From: Xanthostigma xanthostigma
Taxonomy: Eukaryota; Arthropoda; Insecta; Raphidioptera; Raphidiidae
Assembly (NCBI GenBank): GCA_963575645.1
Contig: OY754469.1
Coordinates: forward strand, 11,674,001-11,738,000
DNA length: 64,000 nt
Direction of reading: 5' to 3'
Shown here in pieces: positions 31,220 through 41,800 of this stretch; within the stretch, counting starts at the first letter, position 1, and every line of letters begins with the position of its first letter. A program made the translations under genes and the position numbers. A model generated the notes under the pieces. That model saw only the letters and a list, made by a program, of their open reading frames with translations. It did no database searches and was not told the DNA's origin.

Positions 31220-31673
31220 CCGGGTGTTTTTTTAAAAACTTTGGACGTTTTTCTTTAACGAAAGTTGTTGAGTTTCGTGGGAACCCCCATTTTTTATCAT
31301 CGATATTTTATGTGAAAATGAACATCTTTTATCTGATTTTTTTTAAATTTGATTTGTAGATTTTTTTACAAATCGTAAATAATGATTTTTTTTTAATGAG
31401 CGCTTTGATAAAAAACTACGAGCCGAATTGAAGCAAAGTTCAGACAAAATATGTTTTTTTTCCAAAAAACAATATCAGACCATAAAAACTGGGAGTTCCC
31501 ATTTAAAAAACAAAAGTCACCCCCTCCCTGTGAAAGGGGTGAGGTGGTGAGGGTTGGTATTGTGTCTAAACGATTTCTCCCTCGAAATCCAACAACTTTC
31601 GTTCGAACTTTTTTTTTTTTATTTCACTCGTTATTTTTTAAAGAAAAACGTCCAAAGTTAAAAAAAACACCTG
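31220..31673. mobile_element. Tc1/mariner-type MITE, TA target
   Basis: Inverted ends of about 50 bp: CCGGGTGTTTTTTTAAAAAC on the left and the inverse of CAGGTGTTTTTTTTAAC on the right, sharing TTTGGACGTTTTTCTTTAA and AACTTTCGTT. TA on both sides. No transposase. The 75-codon ORF at 31451-31678 crosses the end and is not a gene. Confidence 0.8.
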
Positions 31674-31675
31674 TA

Positions 31676-32189
31676 TAACGACACCGCTAGTTAGTAGATG
31701 AAATGAGTTTGTAGCCGATTGGTTGACGGGTAGTATATAGGTACGAATGCGTCCAGGCGTAAATTCGATCGACACGCCTATTTCTGTTTAGTGTTTATTT
31801 GGTTGCAAACGTTCATATGCGCCCAGTTTTTTTTTTTTAACTTTCGTCTGAAGTTTTATATTTACAGAAACTACAGAAGACTTGTGAACCTAATTTGCAA
31901 AATATTATCAACTCATCGAACGGGTCCGTAAATAGATAAATACTTTTTTACGTCAGTCACTTTGATCAGACCGGAATCGCCTCCGGTTATGCGTAAATAA
32001 ACCTTAAGAATCTATCTTTGAATTCAACAAATCTCACCTTACTACTGTCTGCAGCACAGGGATGGACGAAATACAATAAAGAAACAAACTTGACTGGGTA
32101 TAAATTAATGAAAAGAAAGATATACTTTTTAACGCGTGTCCAGAATTTCAGTCCAAATATGTAATATTGAATTTTTCTGTTATATAAAG
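31676..32189. other. No recognisable feature
   Basis: AT-rich, no repeat partner, no motif in the minus-strand ORF 31987-32292. Confidence 0.5.
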
Positions 32190-32250
32190 TACTAACGGCT
32201 CGGTCCGGCTTCGCCCGAATTTGTAGCTTGCCACCGTTTTTTCGTCGACT
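32190..32250 (-). mobile_element. Helitron 3' end fragment
   Basis: On the minus strand this is the same 3' tail as 7994-8378: the GTCGACGA, GGTGGCAAGCTAC, CCGGACC region. CTAG is mutated (TTAG). Confidence 0.55.
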
Positions 32251-32394
32251 TACGTTGCAAAAAAGCACAGTTATTAATTTGCATGCAAACAATTATTGAA
32301 ATAAAATAAGAAAAGAACTGGAGTGAGATTAGTATAACTACAGCTATTAGACGCTACTCGCATGCGAACATGATCGCTACCTCTATTTTGTTGG

Positions 32395-32505
32395 TAGCAT
32401 TTTTTCGAGAAACTTCATCCTATTAACATTGATGTTACAGTATGCGCACGCCTTTGAGAGCAACTTCATCTTGGTAATTTTGGTGTTACAGATATGTAGG
32501 TATGT
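32395..32505 (+). repeat. Minisatellite-bearing repeat (family F), copy 2, left part
   Basis: Two units of the AACTTCATC..TTAA...GATGTTACAGTATGCGC type. Continues after the inserted MITE at 32918. Confidence 0.65.
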
Positions 32506-32513
32506 GTTACAAT

Positions 32514-32909
32514 CATATACTTTTATTCTATACTGAGCATAGGAATAAAATCGAACTATTAGGGTGCAAACATATACTTACTTGTCTTTTTTTACGCCGT
32601 AAGCACTGGCGTATCCAGGAGGGCAAAACAAGCACGGGGGACCGGCTTAAGAAATTTCTAATTTGCCCCCTCCTGGGTCAAAAGCTGGGTACGCCCATGT
32701 TAACATCATAGAACAAGACAAAGTTTTTGAAACAGAGATAGTTTATTCCGATTGAATGCAAGTACATCAACCAATCCTATCATCGGAGAAGTCAGGGAAT
32801 TACATCGACGAAAGAGACGCAGATATATTTTCGATACGCTTTGTTGCGTTCACTCACCGCACATTAAGTAGATAGGCAATGATTCATATAGTTAATTAAT
32901 AGATATATG
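32514..32909 (-). mobile_element. 8-bp-TSD MITE family C, copy 3 (inverted)
   Basis: Flanked by a perfect 8-bp duplication, GTTACAAT (32506-32513 and 32910-32917). Begins CATATAC and ends TATATG. This copy fixes the family ends exactly. It inserted into the family F minisatellite. Confidence 0.9.
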
Positions 32910-32917
32910 GTTACAAT

Positions 32918-32990
32918 GTACACGAGCTTTTGTGAACAACTTCACACTGTTAATTTTGATGTTGCAGTGTGCACAAGCGTCGTAAAAATT
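32918..32990 (+). repeat. Family F, copy 2, right part
   Basis: GAACAACTTCACACTGTTAA...GATGTTGCAGTGTGCAC continues the unit interrupted by the MITE. Confidence 0.65.
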
Positions 32991-33017
32991 CACTCCAATA
33001 TTTTTTTTCATAACAAG

Positions 33018-33153
33018 TATGTTTCAAGCAACCAGCAAACGGACACGAAACCGTCACGGTCTTGCGCAGTAGTTCAAAAATTGTTACAAGCCGTTTTGTT
33101 TTAGCTACTACGCAAGACGGTTTCGTGTCCGTTTGCTGGCTGCTTGGAACATA
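33018..33153. mobile_element. Foldback MITE, TA target (AAGCAGCCAG family), copy 2
   Basis: TGTTTCAAGCAACCAGCAAA and its inverse, with TA on each side. Arms of about 50 bp pair almost to the centre. Same family as 982-1111. Confidence 0.8.
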
Positions 33154-33191
33154 CTTAACTACAGCTTAAAGTAGTGTTGATCAAATAAAAT

Positions 33192-33330
33192 GTTACGATG
33201 AAGGAAGGTTTTGGTTGAGGATCATAAATAAGCTTTACCAATGTTACGCTAGTGACCAACGTTTCGAAAAAAATAATTTCATCTTCAGGGCCTCAAGCAA
33301 ACAAAACCTTCCTTCATCTTGAAACTTAAA
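33192..33330 (-). mobile_element. Short foldback with CTGAAGA-stem-GAAA motif
   Basis: The outer ends GATGAAGGAAGGTTTT and AAAACCTTCCTTCATC are inverted. On the minus strand the middle reads CTGAAGA, T, a GAAA...TTTC hairpin, GAAACG (33262-33288). Related to the insert at 14924-15117. Confidence 0.7.
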
Positions 33331-34387
33331 GAGGTTGGAATAAAGTTTTTTTAATAGTTTTTTTTATGACAAAATTTTCTGTAAAAAAATCCAAAATCAT
33401 TAGATTTATAAAGTTAAAAATTAAAAGAAACATTTACATGTAGTCTTATGGAAAATATGTCAACCTAGCATGCAAACGGTACATTCTAATTTTTTGCAAA
33501 TAACCAAATAATGTCAACAGTTCCAAAAACTAACTGTGTAAAGCATCGATGTCTTACGCATATTTTAATATTATTTCCAATTTAATTAGGAGACTTTTGT
33601 CAATAAAAAAAATTATTAAACCTTAGCACTTTTCGATTATGGACTTTTATTCTTGACAATTTTAACAATATTTTAACTGAATTTTCAACTTTTTAATGAT
33701 TTAGTTTTAATTTTTATTACATCTAATTTCTTTTTTTAATTATTTACTGTAGAAAATCTGTAAAATACAGATATTTACAAAAATTTATTATATCTAACCT
33801 AATTTTGTACAAAAGTAAAATACTGAAATAATTAATTAATATTAAAAAAAAATGTTTATTTCTGCCTTTATGACAATAATAGTTTATTGGTATCATCGAC
33901 TTATAACCTTTTGTAAAAATTTATTATGGAAAAGTTCTCATTTAGAATTCGACTTACTTTTGATTGGGACTGTAACGCATCAACCTCCTTGACTACAAAA
34001 CGTAATGGATTTCGTCAAACCCTAGAATACCTACTTCGTTCATTTTGGTTCATAGGTCGCGCGTGCTAGCCAAGCACTTCCGAAAAAACTGCACCACTTA
34101 TATTTACAATGTGTACCTTAGAAGGAACTTGTGCATATCTCTATATAGGTTTCCTTGGAGGGTTGTGGGGTATTATTGAGAGGACATACTACATGTCTGT
34201 ACACGTCTGAGTTTTGAGTTTCATACATTTATAATCATATAAAACCTGCACCTCTTTGTGTCTGACATAAATGACGCGATCCGTTTTTGCTAAACACATT
34301 TTTCATCACCTGCCCGCCCTTAATCTTTCATAAACAGGGACGGTTGCTTTTCGTTTCGTTCTATATTTTGATGAAAGGACCCCGCAC
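33331..34387. other. 1 kb of AT-rich DNA, no feature
   Basis: Very AT-rich. No repeat partner and no ORF of note. Confidence 0.5.
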
Positions 34388-34601
34388 TGAGGTTCTCGGT
34401 TAAATTGATCGAAAATGGATTTATTTTATAGTTTAAAGGTCACTAAGAAAAACTGTACATGGCCGCATGGCCTAAAAACCAATAGATTATATATTTTTTA
34501 ATCGTATTTGGCACCTTTATATTGCAAACATTTATCGTAGTGAGTACCATACTAATAGTACATAACTCAAAGGTACTAAATCAACTATCTTTATAATGAG
34601 A

Positions 34602-34720
34602 TATTGCACATCGATCTTTGGAAAGAGACAATCTGTTATGAGAGTTAACTCTTAAAGAGGTCAACAACTTTTTCCCATAACAGATAGTCTCTTTCCAAAG
34701 GTCGATGTGCAATATTTACC
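34602..34720. mobile_element. Small foldback
   Basis: ATATTGCACATCGA..TTTGGAAAGAGAC..TCTGTTATG and its inverse at 34676-34718 pair over about 40 bp. Located inside repeat family E. Confidence 0.7.
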
Positions 34721-34734
34721 GCCGCGTACTCTAA

Positions 34735-34829
34735 GAAAGTTAAGATCCGTATCCGCGGATCTTGAAACCAAAAATCCGTATTCAGAACCGTATCCGCGGA
34801 TATACATTTTTAACGATACGGCACATCAC
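34735..34829 (-). mobile_element. hAT-like end fragment
   Basis: On the minus strand it begins TTAGTGATGTGCCGTATCG and contains two ATCCGCGGATACGG-type words, typical of hAT terminal regions. The other end is not identified. Confidence 0.4.
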
Positions 34830-34930
34830 TAATAGGGATATCCATTGAATTCACAAACATGTTCCATATTCAACTTATGTGTTTTTTTTAGAAATTCAAA
34901 AATAGTCGAAAACTAGGTATAATGTTGGAA

Positions 34931-35188
34931 GGTGTCAGCGACATCTGACGGCAACATGAAATCATAGTCTATAACCGTTGCGTGATTTTTTTCTCATTTA
35001 GTCCACAGCTCACGCTGTGATCGATTCAGTTGTTCCCACTCTATGCTCTGCACCCGGCCAATAGTTTTCTTATAGCTGACTGTACTTTTGTAATTTATTT
35101 ATTTTAATACCGACAGTACATTTAAGTAACCAATTAATGGTATTTTTTGTGAGTACAAACAAATAAAAGTACAAAATATAATAAAAAA
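34931..35188. other. No recognisable feature
   Basis: AT-rich spacer. Confidence 0.5.
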
Positions 35189-35317
35189 TGATAGGTATTT
35201 GGAAAAAAATTACAAAAACGTATCTAAACGTCAGTATTAAATGCTAGTTTAAAAAAATTTCAGTATTGCTTCATTTTCGATCCTTATGGCACGGAATTTT
35301 TTCTAAATACCTATCAT
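35189..35317. mobile_element. Small foldback
   Basis: ATGATAGGTATTTGGAAAAA and its near-inverse TTTTTTCTAAATACCTATCAT bound a 129-bp unit. No ORF. Confidence 0.6.
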
Positions 35318-35539
35318 TAACTTCAATGGATCACAGTTACTCTATTTATTGAATAGAGTCAAATTCATATAATAAAAAATACAAATAATCATTAAAAAAC
35401 ATAGATAAGTGCTCAATATTTTCAATAATTTTAGTTTTAAACTCTCTAAGTTTCAGTTGAATATTGATACTTAAACGACTAGTTTGTTTAATTAATCTTT
35501 ATCATATTGTACAGAGGACAGTGCTGCGCATGTAATGGT
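35318..35539. other. No recognisable feature
   Basis: AT-rich spacer. Confidence 0.5.
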
Positions 35540-36034
35540 GGCACTTCACATGGCTATTTGTGTTCGCTGTTTGGTGTTTGTTGTATTTGGCAAAATATTG
35601 ACGTTCAAGGCAAACATGCAAATAGAGGCAAATACGACCATCCACACATGGCAGTCAAATAACAAACACACAAACATTTGGCAGCAGAACGCAAGGTTCA
35701 AAATTCCAGGAATTTTAGCACTGTTTCATTGTCCCAATTCATTTTCAATAGTAATTGTTCCAGTTCTCGCTCACAGCACAGACACAAAAATATTGCACGT
35801 CCGTACAGGTTCACGGCGCGTGCGCTTCTGAATATGGCCATTGTTTACGTGCGTATTTGCCTGTTTGACTCCTTTGATGTTCCTCGAAAAACCGACAAGC
35901 GCACGGTAACGCGTATTTGGTATTGGCCTTATTTGTCATATAGGCAAATAAGGCCAACACTTTGTCAAATAGACTGTCCACACTTGGTAATTGTTTGCCA
36001 AATATGCCAAATACAAATAGCCATGTGAAGTGCC
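35540..36034. mobile_element. TIR element (GGCACTTCACATGG)
   Basis: Perfect 22-bp ends beginning GGCACTTCACATGGCTATTT and its inverse. CAAATA/TATTTG words are abundant inside. The target duplication is not clear. The 98- and 116-codon ORFs inside have no recognisable domain. Confidence 0.75.
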
Positions 36035-36089
36035 GGCATAATAAAGCTATGCTGTCCGTAATTAATTGTACAAAGTTTTATATAAGCAA

Positions 36090-36350
36090 TAAAAAAAAAT
36101 AAATTAAAAAAAAAGATTACAACAAAATACCTATTTTAATAATTAAGGATGCTAAAACCTTAACAAATTTTAAAAATAAATTAAAATGTTTTTTTATTAG
36201 TAAAATGTTTTTATAGTGTTGATGAGTTTTTATCCTCTAAATTTTAATGTGTATCTGATTGTATTTTAAATGTTTTATTTTGTGATTAATGACAATGTCA
36301 AATAGATTTTTTTGTAAATTCTCGACTGACTAAATAAATATCAATATCAA
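36090..36350 (+). pseudogene. LINE ORF2 C-terminus plus 3' tail, frameshifted
   Basis: 36110-36210 translates to DYNKIPILIIKDAKTLTNF, then KNKLKCFFISK. After a one-base shift it continues CFYSVDEFLSSKF and a stop. This resembles the C-terminus of the LINE at 40542 (IKLSVKKLLISNAFYSTNEYLN), so it is the tail of a related Jockey/CR1-like element. The 3' end has AATAAA-like text and a short ATCAAT repeat. Everything upstream is missing (5' truncation). Dead copy. Confidence 0.65.
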
Positions 36351-36764
36351 TCAGCAAGACGGTTAAATTGTGATTGAGTGAATCCAATAAATATCTCGTT
36401 GCAATTTTTAATACAACTCTGGTGCATAAAATCCTAGAAAAATAGACACCCGACACCGCCTCATCGAAGCAAGCCGTTCGCGTTGATGGGTGCGCGCGTG
36501 CAATACAAAATTTATTATATTTATTATTATTATGTATTTATTATGGACACCTTTTGCTTCCTGCGTGTATCTATGGTTGAATGGTCGGGTTCCATCGATC
36601 CCATACATCGCACTCGGAACACGTCTGGCTCTACGGAGCTTTGCTATACAATACAAACTAGACCGACAGGTATTAAGGTGATACTTAACTGTAATAATCG
36701 TATAAATCCACATCACAGCAAACTTTTTTTGAGGTAGAACTTTTTAAAAGTATATCAATACTAG
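36351..36764. other. No confident gene
   Basis: Overlapping ORFs on both strands (36408-36716 minus, 36483-36737 plus) share no recognisable domain. TTATTATAT-rich. Confidence 0.45.
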
Positions 36765-36999
36765 CTTAACCTCAGCAACACGTGGTGGTTATGCTATTGA
36801 ATTGTAGCTTATATGAAACGTTGCGCCATCTATTGAATATTCACTCAATCCAGTCAACAGGTATCGCCATCTGTTAGAATCCTTTGGAGCTGAGCACTCC
36901 GGCCTTAACCTCAGCAACACGTGGTGGTTATGCTATTGAATTGTAGCTTATATGAAACGTTGCGCCATCTATTGAATATTCACTCAATCCAGTCAACAG
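36765..36999 (+). repeat. Exact 96-bp direct repeat pair
   Basis: 36765-36860 and 36904-36999 are identical by eye (start CTTAACCTCAGCAACACG), separated by 43 bp. Exact identity implies a recent duplication of a ~139-bp unit. Confidence 0.92.
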
Positions 37000-37039
37000 A
37001 TAATTATGACTGTCAAGGAATAGACAAATAATTTGCAAT

Positions 37040-37196
37040 AAAATAATATTGCGACAATAAATTGAAATGTAAGCTATCCTATCTTTCAAGTTGGGTCGAA
37101 TTGCACACGGTGTGCAAATCAAATTTAAAATCGGTTCAGTAGTTTAGGAGTTCATCGCGGACAAACATGTGACACGTAATTTTTATATATAAAGAT
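37040..37196 (-). mobile_element. Helitron-like 5' fragment
   Basis: On the minus strand: TATATAAAAATTACGTGTCA, then TTTGTCCGCGATGAACTCC and ACTGAACCGATTTTAAATTT. This is the typical 5' region of insect Helitrons. The 3' end is absent. Confidence 0.55.
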
Positions 37197-37202
37197 AATA
37201 AT

Positions 37203-37440
37203 GGGCCCGGTCCGGTTTCACCGGGGTGCGATAGATATAATTCTGCAAAATGTATTTCGTTTGCGGCCCAGCGTCTGAACTAATAGATTTTAACAAATTC
37301 TACCGGATTTGCTTCTGAACTGATAGCTTTGAGCAAATCCTGTCAGATGTCGCTACATGCTACAAAAATAGTTTTTTTTTGTTTAACTTCTGAACTTAAT
37401 AGCTTTGAACAAATTCTAACAGACGAACAGACTTTTTCTA
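37203..37440 (-). mobile_element. Helitron-like 3' fragment
   Basis: GGGCCCGGTCCGGTTTCACC followed by GTGCGATAGATATAATTCTG matches the 3' part of 28150-28512. CTAG is not intact. Confidence 0.6.
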
Positions 37441-38219
37441 AAAATATGTTTTTTGGATTCGAAGAAATCAAAACGTTTTTTTTTTTTGTAAAATTTTGGA
37501 AAAATGAAAATTAGTACTATTGTCCACTTGCGCAAGTTGGAATGGTAAAACATATTTTTGAAAAAAGTCTGTGTGTCTGTATGCCATGTGAACACGATAC
37601 GGGTTCAACGGATGAGCGGATTGAAACAAAATTTTGGGAGGATGTTTGATATGCAATTATGAAAGGCGCTATTGTTTTTGGGGAAAATCGGCGCATGCGC
37701 AGAAGAGATATATGCTATGATGTTTTTTATATTACAATTGTGTGCTCTTACATAACGGTTTATCATTCTCTTAATTTTTTGTAGTCTATAGAAGTTTTGA
37801 ACTTTTCCCGTAAAAAATAATTCGTATAATGTAAGAAGTAGAATCGTTGTAGACATTTTATGCATAGAGAGTATGCTTCCCCTTAATATCTAGGTACGTG
37901 CGTATTACTGTAACAGTGTGTATAATTATATCTGCACAATTGAATGGAGCACATCACGTGTGGATGCACAAATGCAATACAAATATGAATTCGTATGAAG
38001 GTAATTTTATATAATAATAACAATAAATAATAATCTTTAAAGGTTAAATACTTTACACGCGCCAGAAGGCTGTTCTATTTTTATTCGAACATAAAAAAAA
38101 TGTTTCAAAAGCATGCCGGTTTCGTTTATATTTATTTTACTGTTATGTTGTTAAATCAACCGATTAGAACGCCAATGCTAAAAAATAAACTAAAATGAAA
38201 TTGCTCTAAATGTAAAAAT
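37441..38219. other. Mostly featureless; one arm of a distant inverted pair
   Basis: 37674-37735 (TTTGGGGAAAATCGGCGCAT, ATATATGCTATGATGTTTT) is inverted at 38817-38880. The 1.1 kb between them includes a mini-Helitron and a minisatellite. Confidence 0.55.
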
Positions 38220-38337
38220 TCCAGCCAATTGGGCGACGGGACCATTCCAACATAACAAATATTGACATTTGATTTAGTATAAATATAAAGAGAATAAAAT
38301 TTCTAATATCGCTTGAGGTGACGCGGGTAATGGCTAG
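38220..38337 (+). mobile_element. Mini-Helitron-like repeat (CCAGCC family), copy 2
   Basis: TCCAGCCAATTGGGCGACG to GGGTAATGGCTAG, then T. About 60 bp downstream is also shared with the third copy (50311-50419), so the mobile unit may be larger than the CTAG boundary suggests. Confidence 0.5.
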
Positions 38338-38464
38338 TATTCAGTATGATATTTGCTGTTCGTTGCCGTAGTTACCTACATAATCTGTCATGTAAAAATT
38401 AATCAAAGCATGCTCAACTAGTTTAATTCTGAAAGATCTACAAAACAAAAGAACAGCTCATTTT

Positions 38465-38662
38465 TTGAAGTGATAACGTCTTATAAATTGATGGAACACC
38501 GGCTGCATGCACGAAAAAGTGTAACGTTCCGAAAAGTGTAACGTTCCGAAAAGTGTAACATTCCGAAAAGTGTAACGTTCCGAAAAGTGTAACGTTCCGA
38601 AAAGTGTAACTCATAAAAGTATGCAATTTTTCATCAATGTTTCTTTATGACGTTATCACGTA
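38465..38662. mobile_element. Repeat family D with 17-bp minisatellite
   Basis: Bounded by GTGATAACGTC and GACGTTATCAC. Starts like 39900-39980 (TTATAAATTGATG, CACCGGCTGCATGCACG). The interior is 5.6 copies of AAAAGTGTAACGTTCCG (38515-38610). A minus-strand ORF through it is a repeat artefact. Confidence 0.8.
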
Positions 38663-39576
38663 AAACTATCGTCCGTAAACCGACTTTACAGACAACCAAT
38701 TTTTTTTATTCTCAAAATATATCCGAAACTATAAACTTAAGAAAAAAAATTCTTAACAAAAATTTCTTGAAAAAATAAATAGAATAATAAACCGTTATGA
38801 AAAGTATACTATTATATATTAAAAAACAACGTTATAGCATATATCTTTTTTGCGCGTGCGCCGATTTCCCCTAAAAACAATATAACCTACGTTCCTCGGA
38901 TCAACAACTAATAAAATTAATAATAAAATATATTGTCCAATAAAGACTAAAATTACTTCATTTCGTTCACCACAATAAAAGCGAGATAGCAATTTATAGT
39001 CATATTATACCTATATTGTCTTCTTAAACGTATTAAAGCATTCAAATTTTTTTTTTTAATTTTTTGTGTTCCAATATAACATTATTAGTAACTTAAAATA
39101 GAAAAATAGTTTTTTTACGAATAATGGTTTCAGGCTTATATGGGTAAACGTAGAGCTCAAATTTCGTACCCCATTTATAATAATTATAAGCTATATTTAA
39201 ATTATTCCGAGATAATCTTGTTAGCAGTGCTTATTCCCCTGTCTGGGTAAATTTAAGTCTCATAAAGATATGTAAAATGCGTTAAAAAAACTACCCCCAA
39301 AGTTAATATCGGTGAAGTTTCAAGAGCAGCGACCGACGCGCGACGTTTATCAAACCCGGATGTTTGGTTTGATTCTCGTTTTTTGACAAATTGCTAGTGT
39401 CACGGCACATTTTTCTAAACTGCTATGAAATACACCCTTCGCGCACACTTTTAACATAAAATATATGCGCTAGTTTCGTGTTTATTATGTGCATTCAAAT
39501 TTCAATAGGGATGTATTTACAATTAAAATGTTATAATAATTTTAAAATGAACCTTCTTTAGTGACACAAGCCTTGT
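38663..39576. other. No confident feature
   Basis: 38649-38712 (ATCACGTAAAACTATCGTCC and following) recurs at 41803-41856. Otherwise AT-rich with no motif. Confidence 0.5.
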
Positions 39577-39830
39577 GGGATTTGGTTCTCGGTTAAATTG
39601 ATCGAAAATGGTTTTATTTTATAGTTTAAAGGTCACTAAGAAAAAGTTTTCATGGGCGCATAGCCTAAAATCCAATAGTTTTTTAGCTATAGATATGTTT
39701 AGCGAGATTTTCGATATAGGGATAAGTATCTATTGAATTCACAAACATGTTCCATGTTCAATTTTTGTGTTTTTTTTAGAAATAGAAAAATAGTCGAAAA
39801 CTAGATAATGTTGGAAGGTGTTACCCTGTA
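39577..39830 (+). repeat. Repeat family E, copy 2
   Basis: Matches 34388-34930 without the large insert. 39588-39710 is also inverted at 41890-42012. Confidence 0.75.
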
Positions 39831-39884
39831 TAAAATAATAATGTCATATTCGTATTCAACGCACTAGAAGACATGTTTCGAGTG

Positions 39885-40200
39885 CTTAGGATTTTTTGAC
39901 GTGATAACTTCTTATAAATTGATGAATCACCAATCTTATAAATTGATGAAACACCGGCTGCATGCACGAAAAAGTGTAACGTTCCTAACGTTCCGCCTGA
40001 CCCTGTGCGTGCTTTTCTCGAAAACGGCCCTAACGATTTGGATGAAATTTACTGAAAAGGGATTTTGGGGGGCAAAAAATCGTTTTAGCTAGGTCTCATC
40101 TCTCGAAAAAATCGTTTTCATACAAATTTTATCATTATAAAAATCAATTTTTTGACGTATGAAAATACTTAAATATTGTAAGTAGGTTTTGGAATTTTAT
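39885..40200 (+). repeat. Repeat family D, copy 2, left part
   Basis: Begins GTGATAACTTCTTATAAATT. It duplicates TCTTATAAATTGATGAA and carries one minisatellite unit instead of six. Its other end (CGTTATCACG) appears at 41801 after the LINE. Confidence 0.65.
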
Positions 40201-40371
40201 ATAAACAGTGAAACAATTGTTTTCAAAATATTATGACAATTAATCTTTGAGACTTAAAATAAATACGAAAGAAAGAAAGTTAAAAAAAAACAATTATTAT
40301 TATAGGTGGTGAGTATTTTAATACATAAAATTAACCTAAATTTGAAGCGAAAGATGCAATATCATAGATTC

Positions 40372-41772
40372 GAATTATTAAATAAATAAATAATAATAAA
40401 TAATCTTTATTCGCTCTAAATTTGAACATGCCATAAGCCGGTGAGCTTGTCAGTATGCACATAGTAACAAATACAATAAAAATGAAATAAAAAATAAAAT
40501 AAAATATTAAAAACGAAACATTAAAATTAAAATATAAACATTCAAAAATCACAACACTGGTAATTTAGATATTCGTTAGTTGAATAAAATGCGTTCGAGA
40601 TTAATAATTTTTTAACAGAAAGCTTTATTTGGTTTTTAGATTTATTTTTTATGTTCTCCGGGAGTTTATTGTAGAACTTGACACAACTGCAGTATACACT
40701 ATTACTAAAAAGTGTAAGCCGATGATTTGGTATTTTTAGGTTAAGATTATCCCTAGTTTCACGAAGTCGAACATCACGCTGTTTAACAAATAAGTGTTCG
40801 TTATTTAAAACAAATTTAATACATTCATAGATAAACAGACATGGTAGTGTAAGAATCCCCAATATTTTGAAAAGAGGTCGACACGGTGTACAGTATGAGG
40901 AAGAAGTCATGAAGCGGATGGCCTTTTTTTGCATTTTAAACAATGTCTGCATATTTGCAGAACTCCCCCAAAAGATAATACCGTAAGTGCAAATTGATTG
41001 GAAATGTCCGAAATAAATTAGTTTTAAGGCCGCACTGTTCAAAAACTTTTTACATTTTAAAATCAAAAAACACGATTTACTTAGCTTGTTTGTAGTTCTG
41101 GTAATATGTTCATCCCATGTTAAGTTCGCAGAGAGAGATAGGCCCAAGAAATCAGTACCATTTGAAGCTACAATAGGTATATTATTTAGGGAGACATTTA
41201 GTGAGCTGTTTACTGCATGGTAAGCAGAATGGAAATGCATCATGTGTGTTTTGCTAATATTCAGGATAAGACCATTATTATCGCACCATTTCTTAAATTC
41301 TGTTATACCACTATTAATATGTTGATCAGCATCTAGCAAGTTCTTAAAAGCAAACAGTTGACTTGTGTCATCAGCATATAAAGTTAAATCACCTCTGTTT
41401 ATACACTGTGGCAGATCGTTAATAAATATTGAAAATAAAAGTGGACCAAGAATACTACCCTGAGGGACTCCACATTCGTTTTTACGCAGTTTAGACGATA
41501 CAGTTGATTCATTAGAGTCGGAAGTGATTTTAACTGAAACATACTGAGCCCTATTATTTAAATAAGATGCAATTAACATATTCGGAATGCCACAAATACC
41601 TAGGATATTTAATTTAGACAGTAGTAAATTATGATTAATGGTATCAAAAGCTTTAGATAGATCATAAAAAAGCCCAACTGTGGTAAATTTAGAGTCAACT
41701 GCCTTGTAAGTTTTCGTAATAAAATTAAAAATTGCAGTAATCGTTGATTGACCACTTCTAATTATTATATGT
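40372..41772 (-). mobile_element. 5'-truncated non-LTR retrotransposon (LINE)
   Basis: Reverse transcriptase fragment plus a 3' UTR, ending at about 40372 with AATAAAG and a TTATTTATTATT tail. It is flanked by halves of repeat family D (39885-40200 and 41801-41860), so it is an insertion truncated at its 5' side. The endonuclease and ORF1 are absent. Confidence 0.85.
40542..41772 (-). pseudogene. LINE ORF2: reverse transcriptase C-terminal half
   Basis: The open frame runs to a stop at 40542. A methionine at 41579 would give 345 residues, but the same frame continues upstream to about 41765 (RSGQSTITAIFNFI, then GLFYDLSKAFDTINHNLL), so that methionine is not the start. Motifs in order: FYDLSKAFD (first catalytic aspartate), GVPQGSILGPLLF (residues 37-49 counted from Met 41579), LYADD (67-71, the remaining catalytic aspartates), then LGLSLSANLTWDEH in the thumb region and a hydrophobic C-terminus. 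This resembles Jockey/CR1-type reverse transcriptases. Intact ORF2 proteins of this type are around 900 residues. The N-terminal endonuclease and the first palm/fingers part are gone. Otherwise uninterrupted, so a fairly young insertion. It cannot move by itself. Confidence 0.93.
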
Positions 41773-41800
41773 AGAATTTAGGTTATGTATTACGGAATAC

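Larger units (their letters stand above)
34388..34930 (+). repeat. Dispersed repeat family E, copy 1, interrupted
   Basis: 34388-34480 (TCTCGGTTAAATTGATCGAA, TTTATAGTTTAAAGGTCACT) and 34835-34930 (CATTGAATTCACAAACATGT to ATGTTGGAAGGTGT) match 39577-39830 in order. About 350 bp separates them here, including the foldback 34602-34720. Confidence 0.7.

Noticed and set aside
35535..36028. 98- and 116-codon ORFs
   Set aside because: They lie within a TIR element, overlap each other in different frames and show no domain.
36408..36737. Possible gene with ORFs on both strands
   Set aside because: No domain, frames overlap in opposite directions, composition like its surroundings.
38438..38626. ORF with repeating FRNVTLFGTLHF
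   Set aside because: It translates the 17-bp minisatellite.
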